From NCBI GenBank assembly GCA_002633005.1, contig NMRA01000293.1, positions 489,860 through 546,619 of the forward strand: DNA of 56,760 nt. Direction: 5' to 3'. Each line of letters begins with the position of its first letter. Position 1 is the first letter of the stretch. The position numbers were made by a program, and so were the translations under genes. The DNA comes from Phoronis australis. Lineage: Eukaryota > Phoronida > Phoronidae. The notes beneath the pieces were generated by a model. That model had not been told where the DNA came from. It did no database searches and was given only the letters and a program-made list of their open reading frames with translations. Below are positions 37,201 to 48,270 of this stretch, piece by piece.

Positions 37201-39269
37201 ATTCCAACCAATCTATGTCGACTAATGATGGATTAGAATTGCCAAAACTCCACCTGTGACTAATTTCAAGCAAAGTAGCATGACACTTGATGTTGACATC
37301 ACAAGTCCCAGGAATGTTAAGACATGGTTAGATTACTCAATACAAGTTTGAAATAACTACCACCAACATTTCTCGGCAACCATTCTGGTGTCTGTTTCAT
37401 AAAAAGTCTGATATAACATGCCCGCATTTTGAGAACCAGTTCATGCCCGTTATTCAGTGGAGAAAACTGGTTATCAAAATGCAGGCACGCTATGTCAGAC
37501 TATTACCATATCACGACTGTTACCGTAACACATCTGCATTAACAAACAATTTATAAGATTCTACACTTTGTACTTTGCTGAAAAGTGATTTTTTTTCTGA
37601 AATACTTCTTTGGAGAATAAGACAGAATTTCTGAATATGTCTTGCTTCTCGTTCACACACCAGACCCGTAGTTTTGATATTTGTTACATTTTATGCACGT
37701 TCACATTACTTTGAAGTCAATAAATATCAAAATATCAACTACTGGCAAGTAGTGTACAAGCTAGGGGAGAGGTTATACTAGTTTTGATTTTTGGAGCAAA
37801 TGTGTCACAGTTTCACTAAAACTTGCCAGAAAAATAGTTACAGTACCCATCAAAATAATGAGACAAAATGACCCAGAATTCCCTGTCATTATGGCCAAGT
37901 ACAAACGGAATTCATCACCATAGTAACTCTAATGAACAGTTCTCATATATAATGGTGGGTAATTGCCCGTGGGGGAGGGGGGGAGCGACATGGACTTTTG
38001 TAAGCTAACTTTTAGGATGTACTGTAGTGTGCAGAGTTGCAGTATGTACAATGTTGATAAACCAATGAGGAAAATTCTGGAAAGGTTACCATCCTAAAGA
38101 ACAACAACTCACTAAATATAGCTCTTGTAGACTTTGCTTGTTAACTTCTGTTTAAAATGTCATTGGGAACCAAGCACTTATTTATTTCCGCTGCATGAAC
38201 AGAACATTTCCACCTGAAGACTGATGTATGAAGACATCCTTCATGCTGTTGTGCGGCTCAACTTCCAAGTGCCAGCATGTTTACATAGCCTTGTGAAACT
38301 AAACATTCAAACTCGTATAACTCTTGTAGGTTTAGTCCACCAAAAGTGGCTTTGAACTTGTTATTATGATGATCCAGGAAACAGGCTTAACTCTGAACAC
38401 AGAGAACTTTGAACACAAAGTTTCGGTCACAGGTGAAACTAAACAGTTAAACTACACACAAAAGGCTATAACTTGGAAGTTTTTGAAGGTTTCATTAATC
38501 AATAAGTTGGTAAATGAATTGTCCATAAATTGCATGTTTTCAAAATCATACAAGACATGCTCTTTTAAGCATACAAAAGAGTACAAACATATTTTGAGTT
38601 CTTAACTACAGTGCAAAAACCAACAGCTGATGCAGTGTACCCACAGAAAGCGTTCATTATTGTGTCATGTGACTGGTCTATTTTTAATGGAATTCTCAGT
38701 CCCATATTCAAATTTCAGGGTTGGTTAACCCCAATAAAATTGATGATTTCCCGCTGTATTTCTTGACTGTTTAAGAGTTTGTGTGTTCTCCTTGACAACA
38801 TAAAATAAGTCTTACCATGGCAAGGCCATTTATGAAACCGATTTTTAAGTAAAAGGTCCATTTTCATTTTCAGCCATTCTGTACAGGCCCTCACTTTTCT
38901 AACCTTTAAGAAGACCTCCACAGACAAACCCAAGTGCCTCATTAAAAGTACCTCCAAAGTGTTGATTTCCTCTACCAAAGATGATTTCCATCAACCCTGT
39001 CTCCAACATATGTTTCTATGCTTTTGAAAATGCCAATAATTGATGTTCAAACCACAAACCTCATTTAAGTAGGACAGACACTGGTCCAGATTATCTTTTG
39101 AACAAAAGTTTTGATTCAAGTCCAGACCATCCAATTTCTTTGGTGATGGCGTAAACTGCAACTGGGTTGAATAGTCGCCACAGTGCCTCGGGGTGGCGCT
39201 CTTGGCAGTGTAGAGAGCAGCGAAGTCACAATATCCATCGTCATCATTGTGTTTGTTCCAATTAGACAT
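19287..39269 (-). CDS. SSX2IP: Afadin- and alpha-actinin-binding protein (SSX2IP/ADIP) orthologue
   Basis: Coding exons in transcript order: 39269-39060, 36572-36433, 35466-35298, 33482-33344, 32645-32573 (acceptor ambiguous, see repeat at 32616), 32153-31927, 30787-30677, 28446-28286, 27297-27130, 23269-23194, and last exon 19482-19287. All junctions are in phase except the last: the 23194 donor ends in phase 1 while the last exon needs phase 2, so one exon between them is missing from my model. Length is about 556 residues plus that exon (human about 614). Family matches: DNLDQCLSYLNE (human DNIEQSISYLDQ); a coiled coil with KKKERETCKLKERLHKLL; LDILNTLQRSDGRRGTWRT (human DILNYVGRADGKRGSWRT); EEEMYRLLISSYEEKQKVIM; RKAFEEEKASILSKQFMQMT; and a Ser-rich tail. 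A 5' leader exon is likely because an acceptor sits 12 bases before the ATG. Family knowledge: the protein acts at centriolar satellites, in centrosome maturation and ciliogenesis, and links afadin to alpha-actinin at junctions. Confidence 0.92.
20075..22254 (+). mobile_element. DNA transposon with perfect 16-bp TIR, contains assembly gap
   Basis: CAGTGGCGGATCTACG at 20075 is exactly inverted at 22239-22254, and both ends are followed inward by G-rich (or C-rich) runs. The flanks carry the same five bases, CTCTA (20070-20074 and 22255-22259), a clean target duplication. CAGTG-type ends suggest hAT, although 8 bp is the usual hAT duplication; some hAT lineages make shorter ones. About 640 bases of N (20499-21138) hide part of the interior. 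The visible interior holds alternating GGTC(T/C)CG-CGACGGACCAG-like and GGTCCCTCGGCGAACTAGTC-like phrases (21260-21530). No transposase motif is visible. Confidence 0.8.
20499..21138. other. Assembly gap (640 N)
   Basis: A run of N. Open frames reported across it are artefacts. It lies in the SSX2IP intron where an exon is missing from the model, but it is also inside a transposon, so the missing exon is not necessarily in the gap. Confidence 1.
25474..26578 (+). repeat. 441-bp duplication flanking a partial MITE and one N
   Basis: 25474-25914 and 26138-26578 are nearly identical and colinear with no indels. The first copy continues into the MITE at 25915 immediately after GTGCTAA; the second continues through GTGCTAA into AGTATTTTT, the empty target site. 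A single N (26137) joins the truncated MITE to the second copy. The simplest reading is two alleles, one with and one without the MITE, concatenated in assembly. It lies within an SSX2IP intron. Confidence 0.85.
25915..26136 (+). mobile_element. Left part of second copy of the GGGCTGTTCCAG MITE
   Basis: Near-identical to the first 222 or so bases of 17645-18471 (one extra G in the G-run and a few substitutions). It is cut off by the N at 26137. The bases before it are TAA, matching the 3-bp T-N-A target pattern. Confidence 0.85.
26885..26962 (+). repeat. tRNA-derived SINE-like fragment
   Basis: Contains an A-box-like AGCTCAGTAGTAAAAGCACT, then a five-pair anticodon-like stem (CTAGA/TCTAG) around the loop CCGGCAA, then a B-box-like GATTTGATTCCCAG about 20 bases on. 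The acceptor stem is poor and position 33 of the loop is C rather than T, so it is unlikely to be a working tRNA. It fits the head of a tRNA-derived SINE or a decayed tRNA pseudogene. Confidence 0.5.
27860..28010 (+). repeat. Dispersed repeat, copy 3 (SSX2IP intron)
   Basis: Contains AAGTTGCATAAA, GAGATTTCATCTTGAACATT, AAATTTGG and GCTATGAAATGTACCC in the same order as the copy at 13190-13345. Confidence 0.55.
28547..29047 (+). mobile_element. 501-bp MITE with TTAA target duplication
   Basis: The ends GGTGATGTAGGACC and (right, reversed) GGGTGTGTAGGACC form an imperfect inverted repeat. TTAA occurs exactly at both borders (28543-28546 and 29048-29051). TTAA duplications are typical of piggyBac and Kolobok transposons, so this is a non-autonomous member of one of these (inferred). 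It has no coding capacity. A diverged copy in reverse orientation lies in HMGXB4 intron 1 and carries the 28-bp minisatellite. Confidence 0.75.
32616..32768 (-). repeat. 51-bp perfect tandem triplication covering an SSX2IP splice acceptor
   Basis: Three identical 51-base units begin at 32616, 32667 and 32718 (plus-strand coordinates). On the gene's (minus) strand each contains TTTGTCGCAG followed by GTCTGGATATTC, an acceptor plus the first codons of the exon encoding LDILNTLQR. Possible exon starts are therefore 32645, 32696 and 32747, all ending at the donor at 32573. Because 51 is a multiple of three and the unit has no stop, each acceptor keeps the frame and adds 0, 17 or 34 residues (SVLMFVAGLDILNTLQR per unit). 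The shortest form matches vertebrate SSX2IP. Confidence 0.95.
33651..33701 (-). other. Candidate 51-nt cassette exon of SSX2IP
   Basis: On the minus strand, 17 in-frame codons (CPFGRMIDDDITPLSLQ) lie between a good acceptor (ccatttcag) and a good donor (CAG/gtatca). The exon is phase 0 at both ends and falls between exons ending and starting in phase 0 (35298 and 33482), so it could be included or skipped without a frameshift. The vertebrate protein aligns without it (EKEE/NKRLQSVI against EKDEVQKLQNII), so if real it is an optional insertion into the coiled coil. Confidence 0.4.
33707..34690 (+). CDS. Intronless 327-codon gene nested antisense in SSX2IP, PTB/PID-like C-terminus
   Basis: A single uninterrupted frame with a good start context (GAAATGG) and codon use like a real gene, in the SSX2IP intron between exons 35298 and 33482 but on the opposite strand. 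The N-terminal two thirds are Ser/Thr/Lys-rich and probably disordered, with a short helical stretch (KKQLQKINAKQLSQTLLKEF) near residue 35. From about residue 207 the layout suggests a phosphotyrosine-binding-type fold: GSYMGSFEL, TWTEECLKDVMLF, a strand ending in GSPGLITK, HHLESVVHVMAVAERGLFVY, then RCHVYVMDQ at about 297 and a final helix (AQKLVDSVITW) where PTB domains have CHVF plus a C-terminal helix. The fold is inferred from pattern only; I cannot name the family. The lack of introns fits a retrogene. The candidate 51-nt SSX2IP exon ends 5 bases before its ATG. Confidence 0.75.
   Translation: MDKNIKFCSDKCQTPSSVTTESSSDDLPIAVTKKQLQKINAKQLSQTLLKEFSDLVCPIQEQEGGKIPISITQSEASTSNEKDSRLPVVKPTSSNNTKPKESIVERLLRYITPRSGPLVTNATKSSSAIAKEQKNKHKLPLSESEKTADESAMKTKHQLSVSPKTNRRISPIAQRDKQVFDQLANEPISANGGKISPCPSVNMVNSGSYMGSFELAGGTWTEECLKDVMLFSGEKNTNKGSRATIGVGSPGLITKNEQGRVQSVHHLESVVHVMAVAERGLFVYIRQSPQEGVHKLRCHVYVMDQASNAQKLVDSVITWKQKGKFSV
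37405..37501 (-). other. Intronic hairpin (37-bp stem), possible pre-miRNA or tiny foldback
   Basis: Two 37-base arms (37405-37441 and 37465-37501) are complementary at 32 of 37 positions around a 23-base loop. Read in the SSX2IP sense direction, three of the five differences become G:U pairs, leaving two mismatches; in the other direction only one does. Pairing stops abruptly at both outer ends. The size and the strand asymmetry suit a host-gene-derived pre-miRNA, but a short transposon palindrome is also possible. Confidence 0.55.
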
Positions 39270-39902
39270 CTACGCAGCTACCTAGAAAAATACATAATAC
39301 ACTGGCATGAAGCATAATTATTGCAAAATCCAAAACAATTCAATAAAATCATGAAGTACTACTACTAAATATATTATTTGTTGGGGTTATTAGCGACATT
39401 GAAACCTATTGCAAGTATGGTAGTTATTTTAATATCCTTTTAGTCACTAAATTCTGCTCTTCTGATCATGTGCTCATATTTTCTCTAGTAGTCTGTAGAC
39501 GTGTCAACTCCTACAACCATTAATTAGAGATCTTCACACAATGCATACACCTTGTATGTCTAGTGTTTTCAAAGGCTAAAATGTTCACTGCTATTAATAT
39601 TACATGTCATTTGAATGAGCTTTAGCCAGTACAAGCTGACACACAGCTTGATATAACCTAATCACCTTGCTTTGCACTAAGAATGACTGCTTATGACCAC
39701 AGAATATGATATCTTTACCAAAATGTAATATAATTGTCCCTGTATCCATTCTAATCATCTCCTGGATGTTTTTTGAAAATCTCTTTGTGATATGGCTAAA
39801 GAAGTGGTAGCTAACTGACTGATCGAAGATTTAACATACAAAAAAGCCAAAACATAACCCTGACATTTCATAAATTTTATCTCATGTAGTGAGATAATAA
39901 AA

Positions 39903-40023
39903 CCATTATTAACTTTCACATTTGGTCAATATGTTGTTTTTCAGACCCCAAAATGTGGTAATGACTCCAGCTCTGCCTTCGTCTGAGAAACAACATATTG
40001 ACCAAAGGGAAAGTCAATAATTG
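39903..40023. repeat. Large inverted repeat (about 43-bp arms) upstream of SSX2IP start
   Basis: The left arm (39903-39946) contains TTTGGTCAATATGTTGTTTT and the right arm (39981-40023) contains AACAACATATTGACCAAA; with flanking pairs they form a long stem with a loop of about 34 bases. It is probably a small MITE or its solo palindrome; a structured RNA is an alternative. It sits roughly 640 bases upstream of the first coding exon, likely in a 5' leader intron. Confidence 0.65.
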
Positions 40024-40072
40024 TATAAAATTAAAACTTATGTTATTTGTTTTCTATGTAAATGAAATAAAA

Positions 40073-40144
40073 GTGATATTGATGAGATAAACCATAAGGC
40101 AGAGTGGGGTGATATTGATGAGATAAACCATAAGGCAGAGTGGA
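40073..40144 (+). repeat. 36-bp direct tandem duplication
   Basis: Two perfect copies starting at 40073 and 40109 (each begins GTGATATTGATGAGATAAAC). Confidence 0.9.
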
Positions 40145-43100
40145 AAATCATTTTCAAGGCAACACTTTTTACATTTGAGTCGAAATGGTTCTGAATGTTT
40201 AGTAAATGAATTGCTGCTACCGGTCAGTAAAACAATAAAAAATTAACATTAAAGGTAAAGATTATATTTTGGCAGTGCATAATCAACATATTTCAGTAGA
40301 ACAGGTCAATGCATATTAGTTTTTCTATTTACTTTCTTGGCTCTTTTAATGAAAAACGAATGAAATGAGATCTGACCACGTGAAAATTGTCTGAAATAAT
40401 CCCAGCATTTTAATCAGACAAATTAGTGCCTGGAATTTTTTTTGAAATCAGGCACATATTTGCCAGAACACTAAGTGCTATCAAATTTCGCAGGATCAAT
40501 TCCACATTTGTTTAATTAATAAACTGTGCAAGTCAAACTGATCTGACCAATAGGTGAGAGTATTGCAAGTTGTGCTCTGAAGCCTATTTATTCAGATTTC
40601 ACCAGTCCCAGACACAGATGTCTGATAAGGGTGTCTTCAAGGCCTGGTTATAGGGGCTACACAACTTGCTGTGGGATTCTTAATCACATGGAGTCACTAT
40701 AGATTAGCAGAAATAAGAAATAATTCCTATAAAAAGAATCCTGCATCATCTCAGTGATTTTGATATACATGGGAACACAGCAACTATCACCATCAACTAC
40801 TAATACGATACGACTAAACCTACTACATGTAACTCTAGGGCACAGGGTTAAGAATGGGTGAATAATGATGTCCTATCTTCTACTTAAGCTGATTTTACAC
40901 AGGGAACAGTTGTGATGGTACTCCACTTTAGTTGCATTTACATGACATTATATTGTAAACTGGATCAGCATGAGTCATTTACATGAAGACTGTCTGCGCA
41001 TGCTTGCATAATTAATAACTATAGCAAATGTCCAAACCAGGAGTAACGCTACGTAGGGGATCACCCGTATACATGCTACTGTGCAAGCATAACAGAGATG
41101 ATCCTTTCTGCCTTGTACCATTTTGTGTTAAGACGTGTTACTGCAACTGAAGCAACTGATGGAGTACAAGCTGCTCCATGCAACTTTGTGTCAGTGGTGT
41201 TTACACACAGTTGGCACCCAATCAGCTGTTCAGTGTTTGTTGCTCCGTGACAACTGTGTCCCATGTAAATGCGGCTTAAGAAAGGACACTCGTGCAGTCC
41301 ATGAAGAAGGAGGACTGTCTATCTTGTACCAGTTTGTATCACTGTTCTTTGGCCATGACATGACACTGACCATAGTGAAAACCAGTAAAACTCACGATCA
41401 CTTTGAAAACAGATAATGTAGTTCTCAAGGTATGAAAGAGTAACCAAAGTTGATCAGTCACAGTTCATCCTTAATGGTTAGGTATATCATTAAAACAACG
41501 TTCTTCATCATTAATGTATTGTGAAATGTCCTTCATCCTGTGACCTGTGACAACATCACAATGTTAAAGCACAAGCTGGGTTATTTTTGTCTTTCGTGCG
41601 TAATTCTGCTTTCCTTGTAGGTAGCGTGCGTGCGTAATGACAGGTGTTTACAGCAACAATGGAATTCTAATTAAAAAACAGTTTTTATGGTAGCGGTACC
41701 ATTCTCTTAATCAAGATTATGTGGTTTCTTGTACTGTTGTTTGCTGCATCACTGCAGGTGTTTTGAAAAATATGGTTGGTGACAGAGAAAGGGAAGGGGT
41801 TGTTTACAACAACAGTATTGGTTCCAAGTAAAAACAGTGTACTCACGGTAATGTATTTTTTGTATTGTTTGTTTCATCACTGCAGAGGGGAGGGTTTGAA
41901 AAGATGATGGATGATGACAGAGGGGGATAGGGTTGGACGTCGGGTGATGTCATCAATTGTTACAAATACATTAACAGTGCTGAAGTCAAAATTTTGAGAA
42001 TAAAGGCTTTAGTACTGCAAAAAATCTCAAATTTCGACAGTGAAATTTCCAGAAATAGGCAATTGGATGTCTCAAACTCAAAAATACTGGAATAGATGGC
42101 AAATTATCCATTCTGAAATTTTGGAATCTAACTGGTAGATTGTGGTTGTACTTTGCATATCGTCACCGGTCATCTGGAATCTTGTGTGAATTGGGAGTAA
42201 ATTGGTGATTAATTTACAACTTGGTTACGAATTTGAACAATGTGTGCAAAGCACCATTCGAGAGACCCATGAATTCCAATAGGGTGTGATCATTATCGAT
42301 TGTTTAATCATTCATGGTGAATGATTGGAGACATAGGTGTTGTCATAAAACAGTGATCTTTTTACTGATACTTAACGATCATCTCCTTCAATTATGAGAT
42401 GAAAAAACACTTAATTCCATGTCCACTTTCAGACTCTGTAGATTGGAAACACAGTGACTGAAGAGAAATATGGTGAACGCCAAAATCAACCTTGTTGTAA
42501 AAATAACAAAAAGAAAATTACAATTTTTGCAGGACTTTCCATTGCAGGAATTTCTATGTCCCTAATTCTAGAGACTGTCCCAAACAGGAAAATTTTTACC
42601 TGAAAAATTTACCTGTGGATTATAACTAACCTTGATTACGTAACTGCCAGGCTATTTTAAAGGAGGGTCCTTTTGTCATCCAAACAGAAAATCAAGTAAT
42701 GGGAACGTTTACTTAACCCTTTCAATATAAATACTGATAGTGGGGTGGGATGGTGGGGGTTAGGGCTAGGCCACAGCAGGTAATGACAAAGGTGGGTACA
42801 GGGCAAAGGTGGCAAATTTAAGATGATGTACTAACAATTTAAAATGTTCTTTTCCACATGGTGTCAGAATTTGCCTTTTTATTCCTTCACATTTCCAAGA
42901 TGTGAATTAAGTACACTAGTAGACAAAGCTGGTTGAATTTCCACACTCGATTGTATTAACACCAGCATTGAGATGCCTGAATTATTTCAAACATGAAGGC
43001 AACACATTTAAAAAGACATGGGTGAGTAGAGAGCATGTCACCACACCCCAATGCACCACAACATACTCTAACAATGACAGAGGTCCATTATAACAATAGA

Positions 43101-46100
43101 GGTCACAGGACACCTTGAAATGGGATCAAGGATAAGCTAATCCCTGCATTGATAGTTATTGATTTAATTGCAACCTTGTGATAACCTTTTGGAACATTAG
43201 CACATTATTGTACCATAATCCACATCTTCCTCACATAGGCTAAAAACACTATGAAACTTTAAACATAAGAAACCAGCTGTGAGATCTTAAATCTTTAAAA
43301 AGTCCATCCAGGAACCTTTACAGATACTGATAATGAATTATTATCAGCATTTGTTTAATTCTTAGGTGTAATGCTTATCTCTTCCACCAATGGCTCGAGA
43401 AGGCAAGAAATGATCAAAGTAACCACTTTCTGGACACTAACAGGTGCCGTGGTGTTGCAACTTTCTCATAAAGAAATATGTCTTTCTTTAAAAATGGAGT
43501 TGAGGAAAATCTCACCTTTTGCTGATAAGTTTCACTATCACTGATTGAAGAAACTGTTCAGAGCTCACCAACTGCAAACAATTCTTGACTACTAACACCT
43601 CTAGATTGATGATGTATGATAAACCCATGTGCACCTGTTGCCCACTAACCACAACACACCTGAATAAAATCACTGAAACCAGTCACCAGTGCACAAAAGA
43701 CAGAAGCACTTATACAGGTACCTCCAGTCACTCTGGTGGGACATTTCACAGTAGGGATTCATGCCCTGAAAAGGGTACAGCAATTAGGTAAAGGGGTAGG
43801 GTTACATTTGCCTTGTGCATGGAATAGAAAGCTTGAAGCCCCAGGGTTTAATGGCAATAACAAAAACTTCACCTGCCACACAATGAAAAAGGTTAGAGTT
43901 ACCAAGGCTGGAGTTTAGTTACCTTTTAAAAATAACAATAACACCATTACAAGTCACTGCCTTGAAGAGATAACCCCCAAAAGGTTTGTCATATTTATAG
44001 ACTTTCAAGAGGAGGTCTGAAAGTGGAAGTTTCTAAATGAGAATATTGGTTCCTGGTTCAAATGCACCAATAAGATACATACAGTGCTCCAATAAGACAT
44101 GTTCATAAAGTCTCAAGGCAGCTCCAACCCAGCCTTTAACCAATCACCAATAAGCTCAAAGCTGCTCACACAAGCAGAGAGGTCTATTTATTTGTTCTAC
44201 ATTAATGAACACATGTAATGGCACATACTATGTAACAGAAGCCCCAATCAAAACATCTACCTACAGCACATGATAGGGGGTAGCATGTGGTGGTAGAGTT
44301 GTTGCAGGTTCCAATCTAAACATCCACCCACAGGACTGGAGGCAGTGTTGTGCCCTTGTGGTAGAGTTGTTCCAAATCATATAGGAAAGTGGACCATGTA
44401 GGAATTCATACTTAGCGTAACAACATAGGAATTGTAAAGTGTGATATCAAAATAGTGTTCACCTTTGCAAGTTCAAATATCAACTGTATGTAAATATAAA
44501 TCGCTCATTAAGCATACGATGTTGTGGCATGATCACTAATATTCTACCGGAACTTGTTTAAATCTTGATTTTGAGTTCCGCCATGTAATCTGTATTAATG
44601 ATTGATCTTCGCAGTCAAAACAAAATGATACCTTTCAGAGTAAACACAATACACCAAAGTGATAAAAATGCAAAAAAGTAACATTCTCCTTCAGGACCTC
44701 TTTTAGTTCACTGGCAGTCAATCTAGTTTGGTGTTTGTTTAAAGTAAGACAACATCATAACAATAACACATTTCTGCCAGTTACAATGAGAAAGTACAAA
44801 CATCTTTCATTTTAACAGATGTTCAAAATGATTTTTATATCATACCCATAAAGATCATGACACCCCAAATTGTTGCGCTATGTAGAAATTACTGCATTGT
44901 TCTGAGCAATGTAAAAATACTCCTCTATCATGAAAATTCCTACATGGTTCAGAATAGAGTTGCTCCTGTCTCATCGTGGGCTCAAATCCCGCTAGACCAC
45001 ACTGTGGGACACTAGAGTAAGGCAACACCTACATGTATCATGTGTACGCTCCATAGCTCACTTGTGAGTTATTTCTCAAGCACAAAATGTATTGTTATGT
45101 AGGAGTACTGTTCAAACTAAAAATGAATTTAAACTACTATGGCTGTGAAGTATTATGATACAATTAGAGTACAAATAACACATGGTGAAACTTCACCCAT
45201 TTAGGACACTATATCATTATGGTGGACAGGTGAAATTGTATGTTCTCACATTTCCATTAAAGATAGATGGTGCCAAATTGATGCTTTGCCATATCCATGT
45301 TCTGCACCACAGATACCAACAGACAATATTATGAAAAAATGTTGTCATTCACAGCAATGCAAGAAGACCTTGAAAAGCGAAGAAAAAGCTATTATGGAAA
45401 TTATTTTTGTCTGAAATTGGTCAGGTTTTACCTCAGTCCTGCCTTCTGGAGCAGGGAAGGCTGTATATAGAGATGAAAATGAATAATTTTTCATGATGTT
45501 CTGGTAGAAAATTCAGTCACAGGTACAGTAGGTACACCAAGGATATCAGGAAATCCATCTTTTTAAATGGGATCCGCTCAAAAGACGGAACTTGGACTAC
45601 TAGAACAAAACTAAAGAGACTATCACCTTAGTAACACAAGCATGCTAACTGAAGGAACAAAGTACATGCCCTTTTTAAAACTTTTTGATCCCGAAAATGA
45701 ACCATTTTCAGCTGTATTGAATTAATGATGAAAAGACACACTTTTGTATGTAAATTGTGGTAAGTCACGCTCTACAACTTTAGAACCATGAATTACCAAT
45801 GCTCTGTACCAAACATACACATGTGGACATTCTTGGCAATGTTGGAAACCTTGAAAAATTAGAAAAGGAGTACGGGGGGGGGGGGTANATGTTGTCGGGC
45901 ATTGGTGAGAATTTACCATATGACCATTTAGGTCAATGAATTTTTGTCACAGATTCAAGATCCAAAATTAGCATAAAAAACAAGTTTTTCAGTTTCCATT
46001 ATGTCACCAGAGATATTACCGTTCAACCTTGAAACCATGGATATCGACCTTGAGACTATGGACATTGATAGGTTTCCCAAAGATAAAAATTCAATTAGAA

Positions 46101-48270
46101 CACATGTGTTTTGAGTTGCACTACATTGGACAGCTGTGTATATGGGCAACATCTCATTAGACCAGTTTGGCAGACAACTAATTACCCTTCTCAGACATTC
46201 TCATTGAATCTGCAAGGTTTAACAAACAAAGGGATAAAAATTATTCACCGTTGTCATAGCAACAGAATGCATCTAGTGAGAAGTCAATTCAAGTCATGCT
46301 TTAAAAGAACACAGGACAAGTAATAGATCTAGAAATAAAGAACACAACACAATAGCTTCAGTCTGCTAACAGTAGTACTTTGAGCATTGTACTAGTCAGA
46401 GTGCTAACATTAATTGAATGAATGGATTTGATACATAATAATGGGTCCAATCAATGGTTTGAAACTCTGAGCCAGAAGGACTTAATGATTTTATGATTTA
46501 TGAAGGTAGGTCAAGTTCCTATAATTTGTATTTGGTATTAAGGCTGATTAATAACCGAATTATCGTATTAGCTTCAATATCAGTTTTTGGACAATAAAAT
46601 TAATAGAAAATGACAACATTTCACAAAACATTCATACTTAGATACTGATTGTCAGACATTTAGTCGAAGTTCAGTCAAGCATCATCACTGAGTAACTCTT
46701 TACACAATGACTGCAATGATGATCATTTTTCAATTTTCAGTATGAACCCACAGTTGATTGTGTTCAATTAGAAAATAGTATAAACCCAGCCATTTTGTAA
46801 CAAAATTTTATAACCCACTAAAACTGGTTTCAACTTGTATCTTACTCAGATGAGCAAGGTTTTCACAGGGATATATGGAAAAAATGAAAGGTCGCCTGTG
46901 CTTGTGACCACGCTCAGCATAAAATGACCCAGAGTAGCAAGCCAACTTAACGAGCCTGGTCTCAAACAATAGCTGTGTAACGGAAATTTCTTCTCAAGCC
47001 TGGAAATTCACTCTAATATGAAGAAAGAACAAGTTGAGAATAGTTTTAAATAACGTTAAAATGTTTAAACCAACATTTTTGGGGGAAGGCACATTTATAA
47101 CCACTATATATTAACACAAGCCTTAGAATAATTTGGATGAAAATAAATTTCTGAGGTGTAAAAATGTTAATGCCCAGTAACTCTAGAGCTTTAGGCCTAG
47201 AGTAGTGAAAATTTACCATACTAACCTTGGTATGTATCACAGATGCTTCAAATTGTTGAATATATACGGTAAGTGCTCATAATGTATTCTACTGATCAAC
47301 ACACACAGCCATGTGTAGAATAACAATACAAGGATATACATATACAAACAAGGTAAATAACATAATTAGATACACACCACTCCCTGTTCCCCAGGGTTAG
47401 TGAACCAATAGAAGTACCATCTGATAACTCGTGCTCAAATTCTCTCCAACATCTTTCATCAGACAATTTTTTGTAAAGTGTACATTTTCAACGTTAGGAG
47501 ACATTGAAAATCTAAAAGGGCAATTTTGTAAATTATTTTTGTACGAAATTGGTCAGATTTTAGTGTACTGGACCCATTAAGTCTCGGTTTAGTGTCAGAT
47601 AAGGTAGCAGAATAGAACACAAAACGAAAGCACCACGCACTGGTCACCTCAAGTTCTTTGTAAACCATAGATTGGTTCATGTTTAGGGGTGGAAGCTTTT
47701 GGATTTTCCACACAGCTAAACTACATCTCTAATTACATATAAAATCAGACAAGGTTCATGGATTGATTCTGTCTGCAGGAAGATTCAGTGCATAGAAACA
47801 CATCTGTCAACTGTCATGAAGATCCTCTGGGGGATTTTGGAGAGACGGCAGAGGATGCCGGACAGAGACGATGGCATAGAGACAACATGTAAACATATGG
47901 GCTCATAAAATTAATATAATTTCAATTTCAACCCAGCCATGATGCACATATCTTTGATTAAAATAATGATACATGATGTCAGTGGTTAGTTAAGTTTATA
48001 GGTCTAGTTAATAAACAACTCTAATGCCAAAATACTTAACACCTTCCAAACTACAATGCACAGACCTCTGGTGACCAGTTAGCACTCTACCGTAATATAT
48101 TGTTCATGGTAAAGGTGCACTATCTGAATGCTGGTCAGCTTCAGCAGTAATAGGGTTCATTGTGTGAGCGACAAGTTTCTACTGTGCAAAATAAGTGTTT
48201 TGTACAGGGCAGTAAGGGTTCTGCTCCTTGGGAGGAGTTCTCCATATGGCCTGTAGTAAGACTTTGCTTT
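40145..48270. other. Intergenic or leader-intron DNA, little recognised
   Basis: AT-rich sequence with no confident gene. Weak items: a possible 114-base plus-strand terminal exon at 47779-47892 (acceptor gtctgcag, 37 codons, stop), open in two frames and without homology; a diverged direct duplication around 41600-41935 (shared CATCACTGCAG, TTTGAAAA, GATGACAGAG phrases); a G-run beside a single N at 45888; and tRNA-promoter-like phrases near 44290-44320. Part may be a long 5' leader intron of SSX2IP. Confidence 0.4.

Noticed and set aside
38715-38978. 87-codon minus-strand frame next to the first SSX2IP coding exon
   Set aside because: SSX2IP exon 1 (donor at 39060) joins in phase and by homology directly to 36572; this frame adds nothing that matches the family.
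47779-47892. Possible terminal exon on the plus strand
   Set aside because: A good acceptor and stop, but open in two frames, no linked exon and no homology; noted only in the intergenic entry.
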